Shown here in pieces: positions 36,314 through 45,055 of a stretch of DNA of 64,000 nt. The notes under the pieces are model-generated. The model did no database searches, was not told where the DNA came from, and saw only the letters and a program-made list of their open reading frames with translations. The stretch's first letter is position 1; each line of letters begins with the position of its first letter. A program made the translations under genes and the position numbers. The stretch covers positions 1 through 64,000 of the forward strand of contig DYLK01000007.1 of NCBI GenBank assembly GCA_020722065.1. Direction: 5' to 3'. The stretch comes from Melioribacter roseus. Lineage in GTDB: Bacteria > Bacteroidota > Ignavibacteria > Ignavibacteriales > Melioribacteraceae.

Positions 36314-38305
36314 ATGGCTAAAATTTTCTTTCTTTTAATTTTTGCAAGTAACCTTGTTATTTCGCAAGTTCAAACACACGAATGTGCTATATCTAAGACA
36401 CAATCAATGAAAAAATTAATGAAATCAAAAGAAATTAATTATCCAGGCGATGATTCTTTTGATGCCACTTATTACAAACTTGATTTGAATGTTGATTACT
36501 ACACTCAAACTTTATCTGGTGTTGTTCAAGTTAATGGAAAGGCTTTGAGCGATAATTTTTCTTCATTCTTTTTAGATTTACAAACCGTGTTTACAGTAGA
36601 TTCTGTAAATTATCTCGGAGTAAATACACCTTTTACACATTCGAACGACAAACTAACTATTTCTTTGCTTTCACCTCTAAATATAAATCAAGAATTCTCA
36701 GTTGAAGTTTTTTATCATGGCACACCAGGAAGTTCAGGCTTCGGTAGTTTTGAATTTAGCTCGAATGGTAGTAATCCTGTAATTTGGACTTTGAGCGAAC
36801 CATTTGGAGCAAGCGATTGGTTTCCATGTAAAGATACTCCATCTGATAAAGTGGATTCAAGTGATGTAATTATTACGGCAGACCAAATTTTTTATACTGT
36901 CTCTAATGGAACATTAGTTTCAATTGATGATTTACCAAACAACAAAAGACGATTTCATTGGAAAAATCATCACCCTATCGCACATTATTTAATTTCATTA
37001 GCTATGACAAATTATGCTATTTATGAACAAGATTTTATTACAACAAACAATGAAATAATGCCTGTTATTCATTATAACTACCCACAAAATTTAACTACTT
37101 CACGAATTTCACAATTACAAAAAACTACTTCAATGCTTGCTTTATTTAGCGAACTTTACGGTGAATATCCTTATCTTGATGAAAAATACGGACATGCAGA
37201 ATTCGGTTGGAATGGTGGAATGGAACACCAAACAGTAAGTTCAATGGGAGCTTACGGAGAAACGATTGTGGCACACGAACTTGCTCATCAATGGTTTGGC
37301 GATAAAGTTACTTGTGCAAATTGGGAAAATATTTGGCTAAACGAGGGTTTTGCAACATTTTCTGAAGCTGTTTGGCTTGGTCATGTTTATGGTGATTCTT
37401 TTTATCAAAATAGAATTGAAATGTATATGTCTGATGCTAAATATGCAGAAGGTTCTATTTTTGTCGAAAATCCAAATTCTGTTTACGAGATATTTAATTA
37501 TAATAGATCTTATGCCAAAGCAGCTGTTGTTTTGCACATGTTAAAAGGAATTGTTGGGGAAGAAGTCTTTTATGAAATTCTCAGGACTTATTTATCAGAT
37601 AGCAGATTAGCATATAACGTAGCCGTAACTGAAGATTTTCAAGCAATTGCCGAAAGCGTTACTGGCTTACATCTAAATTATTTCTTTTCAGAATGGATAT
37701 ATGGCGAAAATTACCCGAAATATTATGTTGATTGGAAACATCTAAACACTGCAAATAGCTACGAATACAATTTAAATATCACACAACAAACAAACACAAA
37801 TCCTAGAATTTTCACGATGCCAATCGAAATTGACATTAATTTTTTTGATGGAACTGATTCTACTTGTATTGTAACTAACAGCTCAGCTAATCAAAATTTC
37901 AATTTCATTTTTGATAAAGCCGTTACTTCAATAAGTTTTGACCCACGCAATAAAATATTAAAATCTGTATTAAGTTTCTCAAACCTTGAAGATGAATCTT
38001 TGCAACCAGCAAAATTTGAGTTAAACCAAAATTATCCAAATCCAGTAAATGCAAAATCTGGGGAAAACAATTCAACAATTATTCGATTTTCTATTCCTGA
38101 AAGCAAAAATTCGCAGTTATCAAATGTAAAACTTGTGCTTTACAATTCACTTGGTCAGCAAATCGATGAAATTATTAATAAACCTCTTCTTTCTGGCAAA
38201 CATGAAATAGAATTTAATGTAGAACATTTGAGCCCAGGTGTTTATTTCTATCAACTTCAATATTTGGGTAACTCATTAACAAAAAAATTGATAATATTAA
38301 AATAG
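36314..38305 (+). CDS. Secreted M1-family aminopeptidase with T9SS sorting domain
   Basis: 663-residue zinc metallopeptidase. Signal peptide 1-17 (ending VISQ), an N-terminal beta domain, exopeptidase motif GGMEHQT (equivalent to GAMEN) and zinc site HELAH (His321, Glu322, His325) with the third ligand Glu in NEGFATFSE. The C-terminal 85 residues are a T9SS type A domain with NQNYPNPVN and GVYFYQLQ, so it is sent to the cell surface or medium. It lacks the ERAP1-like C-terminal helical half of long M1 enzymes. It would release amino acids from extracellular peptides. It probably shares a transcript with mce. Confidence 0.92.
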   Translation: MAKIFFLLIFASNLVISQVQTHECAISKTQSMKKLMKSKEINYPGDDSFDATYYKLDLNVDYYTQTLSGVVQVNGKALSDNFSSFFLDLQTVFTVDSVNYLGVNTPFTHSNDKLTISLLSPLNINQEFSVEVFYHGTPGSSGFGSFEFSSNGSNPVIWTLSEPFGASDWFPCKDTPSDKVDSSDVIITADQIFYTVSNGTLVSIDDLPNNKRRFHWKNHHPIAHYLISLAMTNYAIYEQDFITTNNEIMPVIHYNYPQNLTTSRISQLQKTTSMLALFSELYGEYPYLDEKYGHAEFGWNGGMEHQTVSSMGAYGETIVAHELAHQWFGDKVTCANWENIWLNEGFATFSEAVWLGHVYGDSFYQNRIEMYMSDAKYAEGSIFVENPNSVYEIFNYNRSYAKAAVVLHMLKGIVGEEVFYEILRTYLSDSRLAYNVAVTEDFQAIAESVTGLHLNYFFSEWIYGENYPKYYVDWKHLNTANSYEYNLNITQQTNTNPRIFTMPIEIDINFFDGTDSTCIVTNSSANQNFNFIFDKAVTSISFDPRNKILKSVLSFSNLEDESLQPAKFELNQNYPNPVNAKSGENNSTIIRFSIPESKNSQLSNVKLVLYNSLGQQIDEIINKPLLSGKHEIEFNVEHLSPGVYFYQLQYLGNSLTKKLIILK

Positions 38306-38364
38306 GATTAATTGGTTTTTTGTTTTGAAAATGTTATTTTTTCACTAACAATTAATGTGAAAGA

Positions 38365-38392
38365 TTGACTTGATTATAATTATAGATAAAAT
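38365..38392 (+). promoter_or_regulatory. Possible sigma70-type promoter in the ilvE leader
   Basis: TTGACT at 38365-38370 and TAAAAT at 38387-38392 are separated by 16 bases. Transcription would begin near 38399, directly before two hairpins. If that start is right, the leader-peptide ATG at 38394 would not be transcribed from it, so this promoter and the leader-peptide model are alternatives. Confidence 0.35.
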
Positions 38393-38393
38393 A

Positions 38394-38447
38394 ATGATAA
38401 ACAATCCTATTGTCGAAGAGGGGATTGTTTTTTACTTGCCCGGTTAA
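38394..38447 (+). CDS. Candidate 17-residue leader peptide of ilvE
   Basis: A short frame ATG to TAA encodes MINNPIVEEGIVFYLPG, in which six of 17 residues are Ile, Val or Leu. Its stop lies inside the second hairpin (38438-38461), the classical geometry for ribosome-mediated attenuation of a branched-chain amino-acid gene. No Shine-Dalgarno is visible and the regulatory codons are not in an uninterrupted run, so this is only suggestive. Confidence 0.33.
   Translation: MINNPIVEEGIVFYLPG
38400..38433 (+). terminator. First hairpin of tandem terminators in the ilvE leader
   Basis: AACAATCC (38400-38407) pairs with GGATTGTT (38422-38429) over a 14-base loop, running into six T. It may end the aminopeptidase transcript or be part of the leader's regulatory fold. 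Confidence 0.6.
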
Positions 38448-38467
38448 GTTTTTCACCGGGCTTTTTT
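38438..38467 (+). terminator. Second hairpin, probable ilvE attenuator
   Basis: GCCCGGT (38438-38444) and ACCGGGC (38455-38461) form a GC-rich seven-pair stem followed by TTTTTT. Only 26 bases separate the T-run from the ilvE ATG, too few for a promoter plus leader, so ilvE expression should depend on read-through. Confidence 0.8.
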
Positions 38468-38493
38468 ATTCAAAAAATAAAGGAAGTTAAATT

Positions 38494-39555
38494 ATGATTT
38501 CAGCGAAAGATGAAGAAATGAAAAAAGTAGTTTTACCAGAGAAATTGGAATTTGGTAAATTGTTCACTCCACATATGTTTGAAATGGATTACGATGAAAA
38601 TCTCGGTGGTTGGTTAGAACCTAAAATTGTTGATTTTGCAAATCTTTCTATGCATCCTGCGTCAATGGTTTTTCATTACGGTTTAGAGATTTTTGAAGGA
38701 CTAAAAGCATACAAACAAATTGATGGAAAAATTGCTCTATTCCGCCCAGAAAAGAATTTTGAAAGACTAAATCGTTCTGCAGCAAGACTTAGTATGCCAC
38801 AAGTGGATATTGATTTGGCTTTGCAATTTTTAAATGAACTTATCTTAATCGATAAAGATTGGATTCCAACTAAGGAAAATTACTCACTTTATATTCGCCC
38901 ATTATTAATTGCAACCGACCCAATCCTCGGTGTTCGTCCCGCAACAAAATTTAAGTTATTATTTATTCTATCTCCCGTAGGTCCATATTACCCTGAAGGT
39001 TTCAGACCGATAGCAATTTCAGCTACAGATAAATATGTGCGTGCGGTTAGAAAAGGTATTGGGGAATGTAAAACCGGTGGAAATTATGCCGCAAGTCTAT
39101 TAGCACAAAAAGAAGCTCGAGCGCGTGGATATTCACAAGTTCTTTGGTTAGATGCAATCGAACAAAAATATATTGAAGAAGTTGGAACGATGAATTTATT
39201 TATACGATTCAAAAATGAAATTGTAACTTCACCACTAACTGGTTCAATTTTACCTGGAGTTACACGTGATGCTGTGATTACAATTCTTAAAGAATGGAAT
39301 TACAACATTGTTGAACGCCGTGTTTTAATTGAAGAAGTTTATACTGAATATGAAAAAGGAAATTTGATTGAAATATTCGGAACAGGAACTGCAGCAGTTA
39401 TTGCATCAGTTAATAAATTGGAGTTCAACGATAGAATAATTGATTTCCAAACTGAAGAAGCTGGTGAATTGGCATCCCGTTTATACAAGGAAATTACCGG
39501 TATCCAATTCGGTAAAATCGAAGACACACATGATTGGATTCGAATTGTAGAATAA
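38494..39555 (+). CDS. ilvE: Branched-chain amino-acid aminotransferase
   Basis: PLP class IV aminotransferase that exchanges amino groups between Leu, Ile or Val and 2-oxoglutarate. It is the eukaryotic-like BCAT form (353 residues): FHYGLEIFEGLKAY, the PLP Lys193 in ECKTGGNYAAS, and a C-terminal FGTGTAAVI phosphate-binding block. ATG 38494 has AAGGAAG about 8 bases upstream. It is expected to work both for synthesis and for degradation. Upstream are two hairpins suggesting attenuation; downstream is a bidirectional terminator. Confidence 0.94.
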   Translation: MISAKDEEMKKVVLPEKLEFGKLFTPHMFEMDYDENLGGWLEPKIVDFANLSMHPASMVFHYGLEIFEGLKAYKQIDGKIALFRPEKNFERLNRSAARLSMPQVDIDLALQFLNELILIDKDWIPTKENYSLYIRPLLIATDPILGVRPATKFKLLFILSPVGPYYPEGFRPIAISATDKYVRAVRKGIGECKTGGNYAASLLAQKEARARGYSQVLWLDAIEQKYIEEVGTMNLFIRFKNEIVTSPLTGSILPGVTRDAVITILKEWNYNIVERRVLIEEVYTEYEKGNLIEIFGTGTAAVIASVNKLEFNDRIIDFQTEEAGELASRLYKEITGIQFGKIEDTHDWIRIVE

Positions 39556-39588
39556 TCTTGAAGTTTACTCACTTTATGAAAAATTAAA

Positions 39589-39614
39589 AATCCCGTTTTT
39601 GAACGGGATTTTTT
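39589..39614. terminator. Bidirectional intrinsic terminator after ilvE
   Basis: AATCCCGTT (39589-39597) and AACGGGATT (39602-39610) around TTTG, with A-rich left and T-rich right flanks. Serves ilvE and the convergent tetraheme cytochrome gene. Confidence 0.87.
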
Positions 39615-39623
39615 ATTAATAGT

Positions 39624-40178
39624 TTATTTCTTATTAGGAATTGGATGCTGAATTTTTGTCCACATTTCCTTAAAATTAAATGGTTTGTATGCTGGACTTT
39701 TCGGATTGTGGCAAGAAACACACATTTTTTCAATATCTTTTTCATTCTTGTAATCTATTAATCCATTTTTTACAGCTTTTGCATGATCTTTCATAATTGG
39801 CATTGCTTTATATTCAGAACCTGCACCGTGACAACTTTCGCATTGAACACCATCTGAAAAGTTAAAATCTTTTGTTAACAAATTTGCCGAGAGATTATGT
39901 TGTGGGACATGACAATCCAAACATTCTGGGGTTTCTGCTGCTTTTGTTTTATAACCTTTTTCTTTTGCAATTTTATCAGCTTTTGCTGTTTGAAGTGTGT
40001 TGAAGGCTTTAGAGTGCGGATCAGATTCCCATTTTTTTATCTGATTCCCGTATTTTTCAGCTTTATGGCACATTGCACACTTTTGAACTCCAACAAATTT
40101 ATTTTGCGAAACAACGTTTGTTGAAAATCCAACTATTAAAAAAAGTGCAATCTGTATTAAAAATGAATTATTTCTCAT
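39624..40178 (-). CDS. Tetraheme c-type cytochrome (cytochrome c554-like)
   Basis: 184-residue periplasmic protein with a signal peptide (about 1-24, cut near NVVSQ) and four CxxCH sites: CAMCH, CLDCH, CESCH and CVSCH. VGVQKCAMCHKAE followed by WESDPHSKAF matches the c554 family opening. It probably shuttles electrons in the periplasm, possibly to or from the octaheme cytochrome 4.5 kb away, but that link is inferred only from the shared window. It stands alone with its promoter in the 83-base gap before pheA. Confidence 0.88.
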   Translation of the reverse strand: MRNNSFLIQIALFLIVGFSTNVVSQNKFVGVQKCAMCHKAEKYGNQIKKWESDPHSKAFNTLQTAKADKIAKEKGYKTKAAETPECLDCHVPQHNLSANLLTKDFNFSDGVQCESCHGAGSEYKAMPIMKDHAKAVKNGLIDYKNEKDIEKMCVSCHNPKSPAYKPFNFKEMWTKIQHPIPNKK

Positions 40179-40261
40179 ACTGCTACCAAATTTTATTTAC
40201 AAATATAATTGTTCAAGTTAAATAAGAAAATTGTTATTTTTCAATTTTTAATAGGTGAAAA

Positions 40262-41422
40262 ATGACAGAACTTGAAAAATGCAGAATAGAAATAGATGAA
40301 ATTGATAATCAAATTATAAAACTTCTTGGGATTCGTAGAAAATTAAGTAAAAAAGTAATTGAAATTAAGGATTTACATGATTTCCCTCTTCGTGATAAAG
40401 AAAGAGAAAGAATCTTGTTGGAAAAATTAGTCGAAATTGGTAAAAATTATGGTGTCGATTCAAATTTAATTCAGAAAATATATCTTGAAATTATTGATGA
40501 TTCCGTAAAACTTCAGCAAAACTACCTTTATAAAATTGGGGAATTAAATGAATCTTCAAGTGATATAATAAAAGTTGCAATTCAAGGAATAAAAGGCTCT
40601 TTTAGTTATTTAGCCACAAAAAAATTCTTTTCTCATAATAAAAAAATAATTGAATTTATCAGCTATAAACGTTTTGAAGATGTTGCAAATTCTGTGGAAA
40701 AAGGCGAAGCAGATTATGCAGTTTTGCCAATCGAAAACACAACTTCTGGCGGAATTAATGAAGTTTATGATTTACTTTTACACACAACTCTTTCTATTGT
40801 TGGGGAAGAACGTTATGAAATAAAGCATGTTCTTGCGGCAACAGAAATGGTTTCGCTATCTGAAATCACTAAAATTTATGCACATTATCAGGCTGCTTCG
40901 CAATGTAACCAATTTATTGCAAGTCTTGGTGAAGTTGCAATTGAATATTATGCCGATACCGCAATGTCTGTTCAAAAAATAAAGGAAGAAAATAATCCTC
41001 ATTTTGCTGCAATTGCTAGTGCAGATGCTGCAAATCTATTCGGAGCTGTAATATTAAAAGACAATATTGCAAACCAGACAAAGAATTTTACAAGATTTTT
41101 AATTTGTGCAAGAAAACCAATTGAATTAGATAAAAGAATAGAAAGTAAAACTTCCCTCGTTTTTGCGACATCACACACTGCTGGAGCATTAGTTGAAGTT
41201 TTATCAATTTTTAGAAAATATGATTTGAATTTAACCAAATTGGAGTCTCGCCCGATTCTTGAAAATCCTTGGGAAGAAATGTTTTATCTTGATTTTGAAG
41301 GCAGCATTTATCAAAATAAAGTTAAACAAGCAATCGAAGAATTAAATCCATTTACAAGATTTGTAAAGATTTTGGGCTCTTATCCTAAAAATGAAATAGA
41401 TAGAATACAATTTCCAGATTAA
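40262..41422 (+). CDS. pheA: Bifunctional chorismate mutase/prephenate dehydratase
   Basis: Converts chorismate to phenylpyruvate in phenylalanine synthesis. Domains in order: AroQ chorismate mutase (about 1-85, EIDEIDNQIIKLLGIRRKL), prephenate dehydratase (about 98-280, with IENTTSGG and the catalytic NFTRFL), and an ACT domain (about 300-375) with LESRP, the phenylalanine-binding motif that gives feedback control. 386 residues is standard for the fused form. The ATG is preceded by AGGTGAAAA. Its stop overlaps the convergent gene's stop by four bases. Confidence 0.95.
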   Translation: MTELEKCRIEIDEIDNQIIKLLGIRRKLSKKVIEIKDLHDFPLRDKERERILLEKLVEIGKNYGVDSNLIQKIYLEIIDDSVKLQQNYLYKIGELNESSSDIIKVAIQGIKGSFSYLATKKFFSHNKKIIEFISYKRFEDVANSVEKGEADYAVLPIENTTSGGINEVYDLLLHTTLSIVGEERYEIKHVLAATEMVSLSEITKIYAHYQAASQCNQFIASLGEVAIEYYADTAMSVQKIKEENNPHFAAIASADAANLFGAVILKDNIANQTKNFTRFLICARKPIELDKRIESKTSLVFATSHTAGALVEVLSIFRKYDLNLTKLESRPILENPWEEMFYLDFEGSIYQNKVKQAIEELNPFTRFVKILGSYPKNEIDRIQFPD

Positions 41423-41946
41423 CGTATGATTCTAAATATTTGTATATAAAACTGATTAAATCTTGCGAATGGATTTTCTAAAGAGAAACCATATTTTAAT
41501 CCGAAATTAATATTTATATTTTCTAATAATTCAATTATTTCAAATTCTGTGTGCAAATAAAGTCCGTTGGCGTACTTTTCTTGGTTTTCATAAATATTAT
41601 CAATAAAATATGAATACCCAATTCCACTTAATATTCGTGTGTTTCCTGCAAAAGATTCTTCATAAAATCCACCAATAGAATAAATATTCATCTTACTAAA
41701 AAACCTTTCATTTTCATTCCAAGGAAGATAAAATTTCACTTTTTTCTGATTTATGATATTCCCCACAATCCCAAATCCATAGTTTTCAACTTCATATCTT
41801 ACAGAAAATATTATTGGAATTGACAAAATTTCTGGAGATTCTGAAGAAATATTTCCAAAGCCACTGCCAATTCCAACACTAACTTGCGCTAAATTAACAA
41901 TAGGAACGAAGAAAAAAAATATTAGTATAAGTAACTTAATTTTCAT
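41419..41946 (-). CDS. Small exported beta-rich protein, unknown function
   Basis: 175 residues with a signal peptide (about 1-20, ending NLAQ) and alternating short strands with many Tyr, Phe and Gly; it begins VSVGIGSGFG. The composition and size fit an eight-strand outer-membrane barrel. I do not recognise the family. It shares four bases of stop region with pheA and is divergent from the nuclease gene with only 44 bases between starts. Confidence 0.62.
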   Translation of the reverse strand: MKIKLLILIFFFFVPIVNLAQVSVGIGSGFGNISSESPEILSIPIIFSVRYEVENYGFGIVGNIINQKKVKFYLPWNENERFFSKMNIYSIGGFYEESFAGNTRILSGIGYSYFIDNIYENQEKYANGLYLHTEFEIIELLENININFGLKYGFSLENPFARFNQFYIQIFRIIR

Positions 41947-41990
41947 AAATTTTATTTGTTTTCAATAATAATAACTAATTGGTGTGAAAG

Positions 41991-42347
41991 TTGGATAAAA
42001 ATTTATATTTCTACAAAGCAAAAGTTGTTGATGTTTACGATGGCGACACTTGTCGAGTTGATATCGATTTGGGTTTTAATACTTTATTAAAAAATGAGAA
42101 AATTCGACTTTATAAAATAAACGCTCCAGAAGTTACTGGCGAAGAAAAGGGAAATGGGAAAAAATCACGTGATTTTTTGAAAGAATTGATATTAAATAAA
42201 ACTGTATTCGTTGAAACAATAAAAGATAAACAAGAAAAATATGGCCGATATTTAGCAACTATTTGGCTTGAAGATGAAAGCGGAAATATGATAAATATAA
42301 ATCACTTTCTTGTTGAAAATGGTTTTGCCGAGTTTAAAGAATATTAA
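41991..42347 (+). CDS. Thermonuclease (SNase)-like nuclease
   Basis: 118-residue staphylococcal-nuclease fold. VVDVYDGDT carries the metal-binding Asp pair, IRLYKINAPE the substrate-side Arg and Glu, and EKYGRYLA the second conserved Arg. The core is nearly minimal and no signal peptide is visible from the TTG start at 41991, so it may be intracellular, unlike secreted SNases. No ATG or GTG gives the conserved N-terminal strand. The MltF-like gene follows after about 25 bases. Confidence 0.85.
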   Translation: MDKNLYFYKAKVVDVYDGDTCRVDIDLGFNTLLKNEKIRLYKINAPEVTGEEKGNGKKSRDFLKELILNKTVFVETIKDKQEKYGRYLATIWLEDESGNMININHFLVENGFAEFKEY

Positions 42348-42371
42348 AATTTCAAATAAATAGGTAGAAAT

Positions 42372-43835
42372 CTGATTATCAAAGGGAAAAAATATCCTAA
42401 ACTTAAAATTGCAACCGCTCTACTGGGTGTTTTTTTATTCTTGTTTTCTGTAGTAGCAATTTCAAAGAATTTCATTTTTATGCAAAAAGATGAAAATCCA
42501 CAAGTTCCATTCGACCTTTCCCACATCATCAAAAAAGATACTTTAGTTGCATTAACTGGTTATAATGCTTATAGTTACTTTGTTTACCAAGGCAAACCTA
42601 TGGGCTATGAGTATGAACTTCTGAAACGATTTGCCAAAAAACTTGATGTTGAATTGCAAATAATCGTTCTAAAAGATATTAATCAAATGTTTGAATATCT
42701 TAACAAGGGGAAAGGTGATGTGATTGCTTTCAATCTAACTGTGGATAAGGAACGAGCGGGAAAATACTATTTTACTGAAACATTGAATTATGCAAAACAA
42801 GTATTAATTCAGCGAAAACCAAAAAATTGGCAAAATCTCACAAAAAAAGAAATTGAGAAACAATTGATTGTAAACATAGAACAGCTTAAAGGGAAAACCG
42901 TTGTTGTTACTCGGGGCTCTGTTTATTCGCAAACACTTAAAAAAATTTCTTCTGAAATTAAAAGTAAAATCAATATAAAATTAGCCAAAAATACTGAAAC
43001 AACTGAGGATTTGATAAAACAAGTTTCTGAAGGGAAAATTGATTTTACAATTGCGGATGAAAATATCGCGAATCTTCTTCAAGCGTATTATTCAGATATA
43101 GATATTTCACTTGAACTTACAATTCCACAAAGAATTGCTTGGGCTGTAAGGCAAACATCCGACACACTACTTACAACTTTAAACAATTGGCTTGAAAACG
43201 AAAAAAATTATACTACTTTTTATGCAATTTATGACAAATATTACAAAAATAGGAATGCATTCCGAAGAAGATTTCAGAGTGAGTATTTTTCAAAAAATAG
43301 AAGGAAAATCTCGATTTTTGACAATCTTATAAAAAAATATGCAAAACTAATTGATTGGGATTGGAAAATGATTGCTGCTTTGATTTACGAAGAATCACAA
43401 TTTGACCCAAGTGCCAAATCGTGGGTTGGTGCAGTCGGGTTAATGCAACTGATGCCTTTTGTTGCCGAAGAATATGGCGTTACTGATTTAGAAGATCCTA
43501 ATCAGAATATTAAAGCAGGCGTTTCATACTTAAAATTGTTAAATGAATTTTGGAGTAGAAGAATTAAAGATGATGAACAAAGAATGAAGTTTGTACTTGC
43601 TTCATATAATATTGGTTACGGGCACATTCTTGATGCAAGAAATTTAGCAAATAAATATGGCGCCGACCCAAATGTTTGGGATAATTCTGTAGAAGTTTTC
43701 TTATTAAAAAAATCCAATCCAGAATTTTATAATGATGAAGTTGTAAAAAATGGTTTTGCTTTGGGAAAAGAAACAGTAAAATTTGTTAGAGAAGTTTTAC
43801 AACGTTTTAATCATTATAAAAATCATTTTGGTTGA
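42372..43835 (+). CDS. MltF-like lytic transglycosylase (SBP_bac_3 + SLT), unusual start
   Basis: Envelope enzyme predicted to cleave peptidoglycan glycan strands. An extracellular solute-binding-type domain (about 50-290) is followed by an SLT domain with the catalytic Glu in YEESQFDPSA and the GAVGLMQLMP block; this order is that of MltF. The conventional start (TTG 42441) would cut the only membrane helix in half. The frame is open upstream to 42360 and encodes a basic stretch (KGKKYPKLK) plus a full helix (IATALLGVFLFLFSVVAI), so I place the start at CTG 42372 or ATT 42375, downstream of AGGT. There is no ATG, GTG or TTG in that extension. Confidence 0.85.
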   Translation: MIIKGKKYPKLKIATALLGVFLFLFSVVAISKNFIFMQKDENPQVPFDLSHIIKKDTLVALTGYNAYSYFVYQGKPMGYEYELLKRFAKKLDVELQIIVLKDINQMFEYLNKGKGDVIAFNLTVDKERAGKYYFTETLNYAKQVLIQRKPKNWQNLTKKEIEKQLIVNIEQLKGKTVVVTRGSVYSQTLKKISSEIKSKINIKLAKNTETTEDLIKQVSEGKIDFTIADENIANLLQAYYSDIDISLELTIPQRIAWAVRQTSDTLLTTLNNWLENEKNYTTFYAIYDKYYKNRNAFRRRFQSEYFSKNRRKISIFDNLIKKYAKLIDWDWKMIAALIYEESQFDPSAKSWVGAVGLMQLMPFVAEEYGVTDLEDPNQNIKAGVSYLKLLNEFWSRRIKDDEQRMKFVLASYNIGYGHILDARNLANKYGADPNVWDNSVEVFLLKKSNPEFYNDEVVKNGFALGKETVKFVREVLQRFNHYKNHFG

Positions 43836-43839
43836 TTTT

Positions 43840-44067
43840 TCAATCTTTTGTTTCATTTTTTGAGGATTTTGCACTTTCTGTTTTTTTGTTTTTATAATCT
43901 GTTAAATAAAATCCAGTCCCTTTAAATATTAATCCTGAACCACCACCTATTAGTCTTTTTACCTTTCCACCACAAACTGGACATTCCTTCAAGTGTTCGT
44001 CTTTCATACTCTGAAAAACTTCAAAAATGTGACCACATTCAACACATTTATAATCATAATTTGGCAT
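43840..44067 (-). CDS. FmdB-type zinc-ribbon protein
   Basis: 75-residue protein with two CxxC pairs (Cys8/Cys11 and Cys29/Cys32) binding one zinc, and the family sequence MPNYDYKC followed by GHIFEVFQS. The middle GSGLIFKGTGFYLTDY is also typical. The FmdB family is widespread and proposed to be regulatory, but its biochemical role is unknown. The lysine/serine-rich tail (about 62-75) is disordered. It converges with the MltF-like gene at a 4-base gap. Confidence 0.88.
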   Translation of the reverse strand: MPNYDYKCVECGHIFEVFQSMKDEHLKECPVCGGKVKRLIGGGSGLIFKGTGFYLTDYKNKKTESAKSSKNETKD

Positions 44068-44129
44068 AAAATCTCATATTCTAATTTTTTAAATATTATT
44101 TGATATAAAAATGTAATAAAAAGTTGCAA

Positions 44130-44984
44130 TTATTTTGAATATATTGAATTATAAATTGCAGAATAATCTAATTCAGATTCCCCGTTCGAAATTCCCTTTT
44201 CAATCAAATTGCTAATTACTTCAGATATTTTGGTATCAATTCCTAATTTTGAAAAACTTTCTGTAACAAGATTTACATCTTTTAGAAGATGTTTCAGCGG
44301 AAAATTAGCTTGCTCAAAATCTCGATTAAGCATTTTTCCCAATTTTTTATCAAAAGTCGGGGCATAAATTGCACTTTCTCTTAAAATATCCATGAATTTT
44401 TCAATATCAATTCCCGATTTTTGTATAAAACCCAAGCTCATTGAAAATGATGCAGTTAAACTAGCAATCAGATGATTTAAAGCTAATTTCATAGCCGAAG
44501 CTTTTCCAATTTCGCCAATATGAACAATTTTTGAGCTAAATATTTTGAAGAATTCTATCCATTTTTGAAATTGAGTTTCACTTGCTCCAACTAAAGTAAT
44601 CAAAGTTCTTGTTTTAATTTGCGGAATACTTCCTAAAACAGGCGATTCAATAAATTCTCCGCCAAGTGATTCAATTTTTTTTGCTAATTCAATATTTTGG
44701 TCGCTCGAAAGTGTTCCCATCTGAAAAAATGTTTTCCCCGTTAAAGAATTACATCTTGAAATTACTGAAATATTTGCTGTATAATCTGCCAAAACTGAAA
44801 TGATAATATCTGAATTTTCAATTGCATTGTTTGGAGAATCAAACACAAAGCAATTTGAATAATTAGTTAGTTTTTCAGTTTTTGATTTTGTTCTATTGTA
44901 AACAAAAAGATGATAATTTTCCTTCAATAATTCTTCCGCTAAAGCAAATCCAAGCAAACCAGTTCCTAAAAAAGATATTTTCAT
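44130..44984 (-). CDS. NAD(P)-dependent beta-hydroxyacid dehydrogenase family protein
   Basis: 284-residue member of the 3-hydroxyisobutyrate/6-phosphogluconate dehydrogenase family. It starts with the Rossmann FLGTGLLGFALA, has an N-R-T cofactor-phosphate region (YNRTKSK) suggesting NADPH, a GSIPQIKTRTL substrate segment and the catalytic Lys in SAMKLALNHL. It could be a 3-hydroxyisobutyrate dehydrogenase in valine breakdown, or a succinic-semialdehyde/glyoxylate reductase; sequence alone does not decide. FmdB lies 62 bases downstream on the same strand. Confidence 0.85.
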   Translation of the reverse strand: MKISFLGTGLLGFALAEELLKENYHLFVYNRTKSKTEKLTNYSNCFVFDSPNNAIENSDIIISVLADYTANISVISRCNSLTGKTFFQMGTLSSDQNIELAKKIESLGGEFIESPVLGSIPQIKTRTLITLVGASETQFQKWIEFFKIFSSKIVHIGEIGKASAMKLALNHLIASLTASFSMSLGFIQKSGIDIEKFMDILRESAIYAPTFDKKLGKMLNRDFEQANFPLKHLLKDVNLVTESFSKLGIDTKISEVISNLIEKGISNGESELDYSAIYNSIYSK

Positions 44985-45055
44985 TTTGTTAAATTTTTGT
45001 AATTTTTTTACGATAATTTAATATAGTTTATTTAATTCTAATAAGGAGAAAATCT

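Noticed and set aside
38365-38468. A stand-alone small RNA (promoter followed at once by a terminator)
   Set aside because: Possible, but the hairpin position directly before ilvE and the Ile/Val/Leu mini-ORF make a leader role more likely; no conserved sRNA family recognised.
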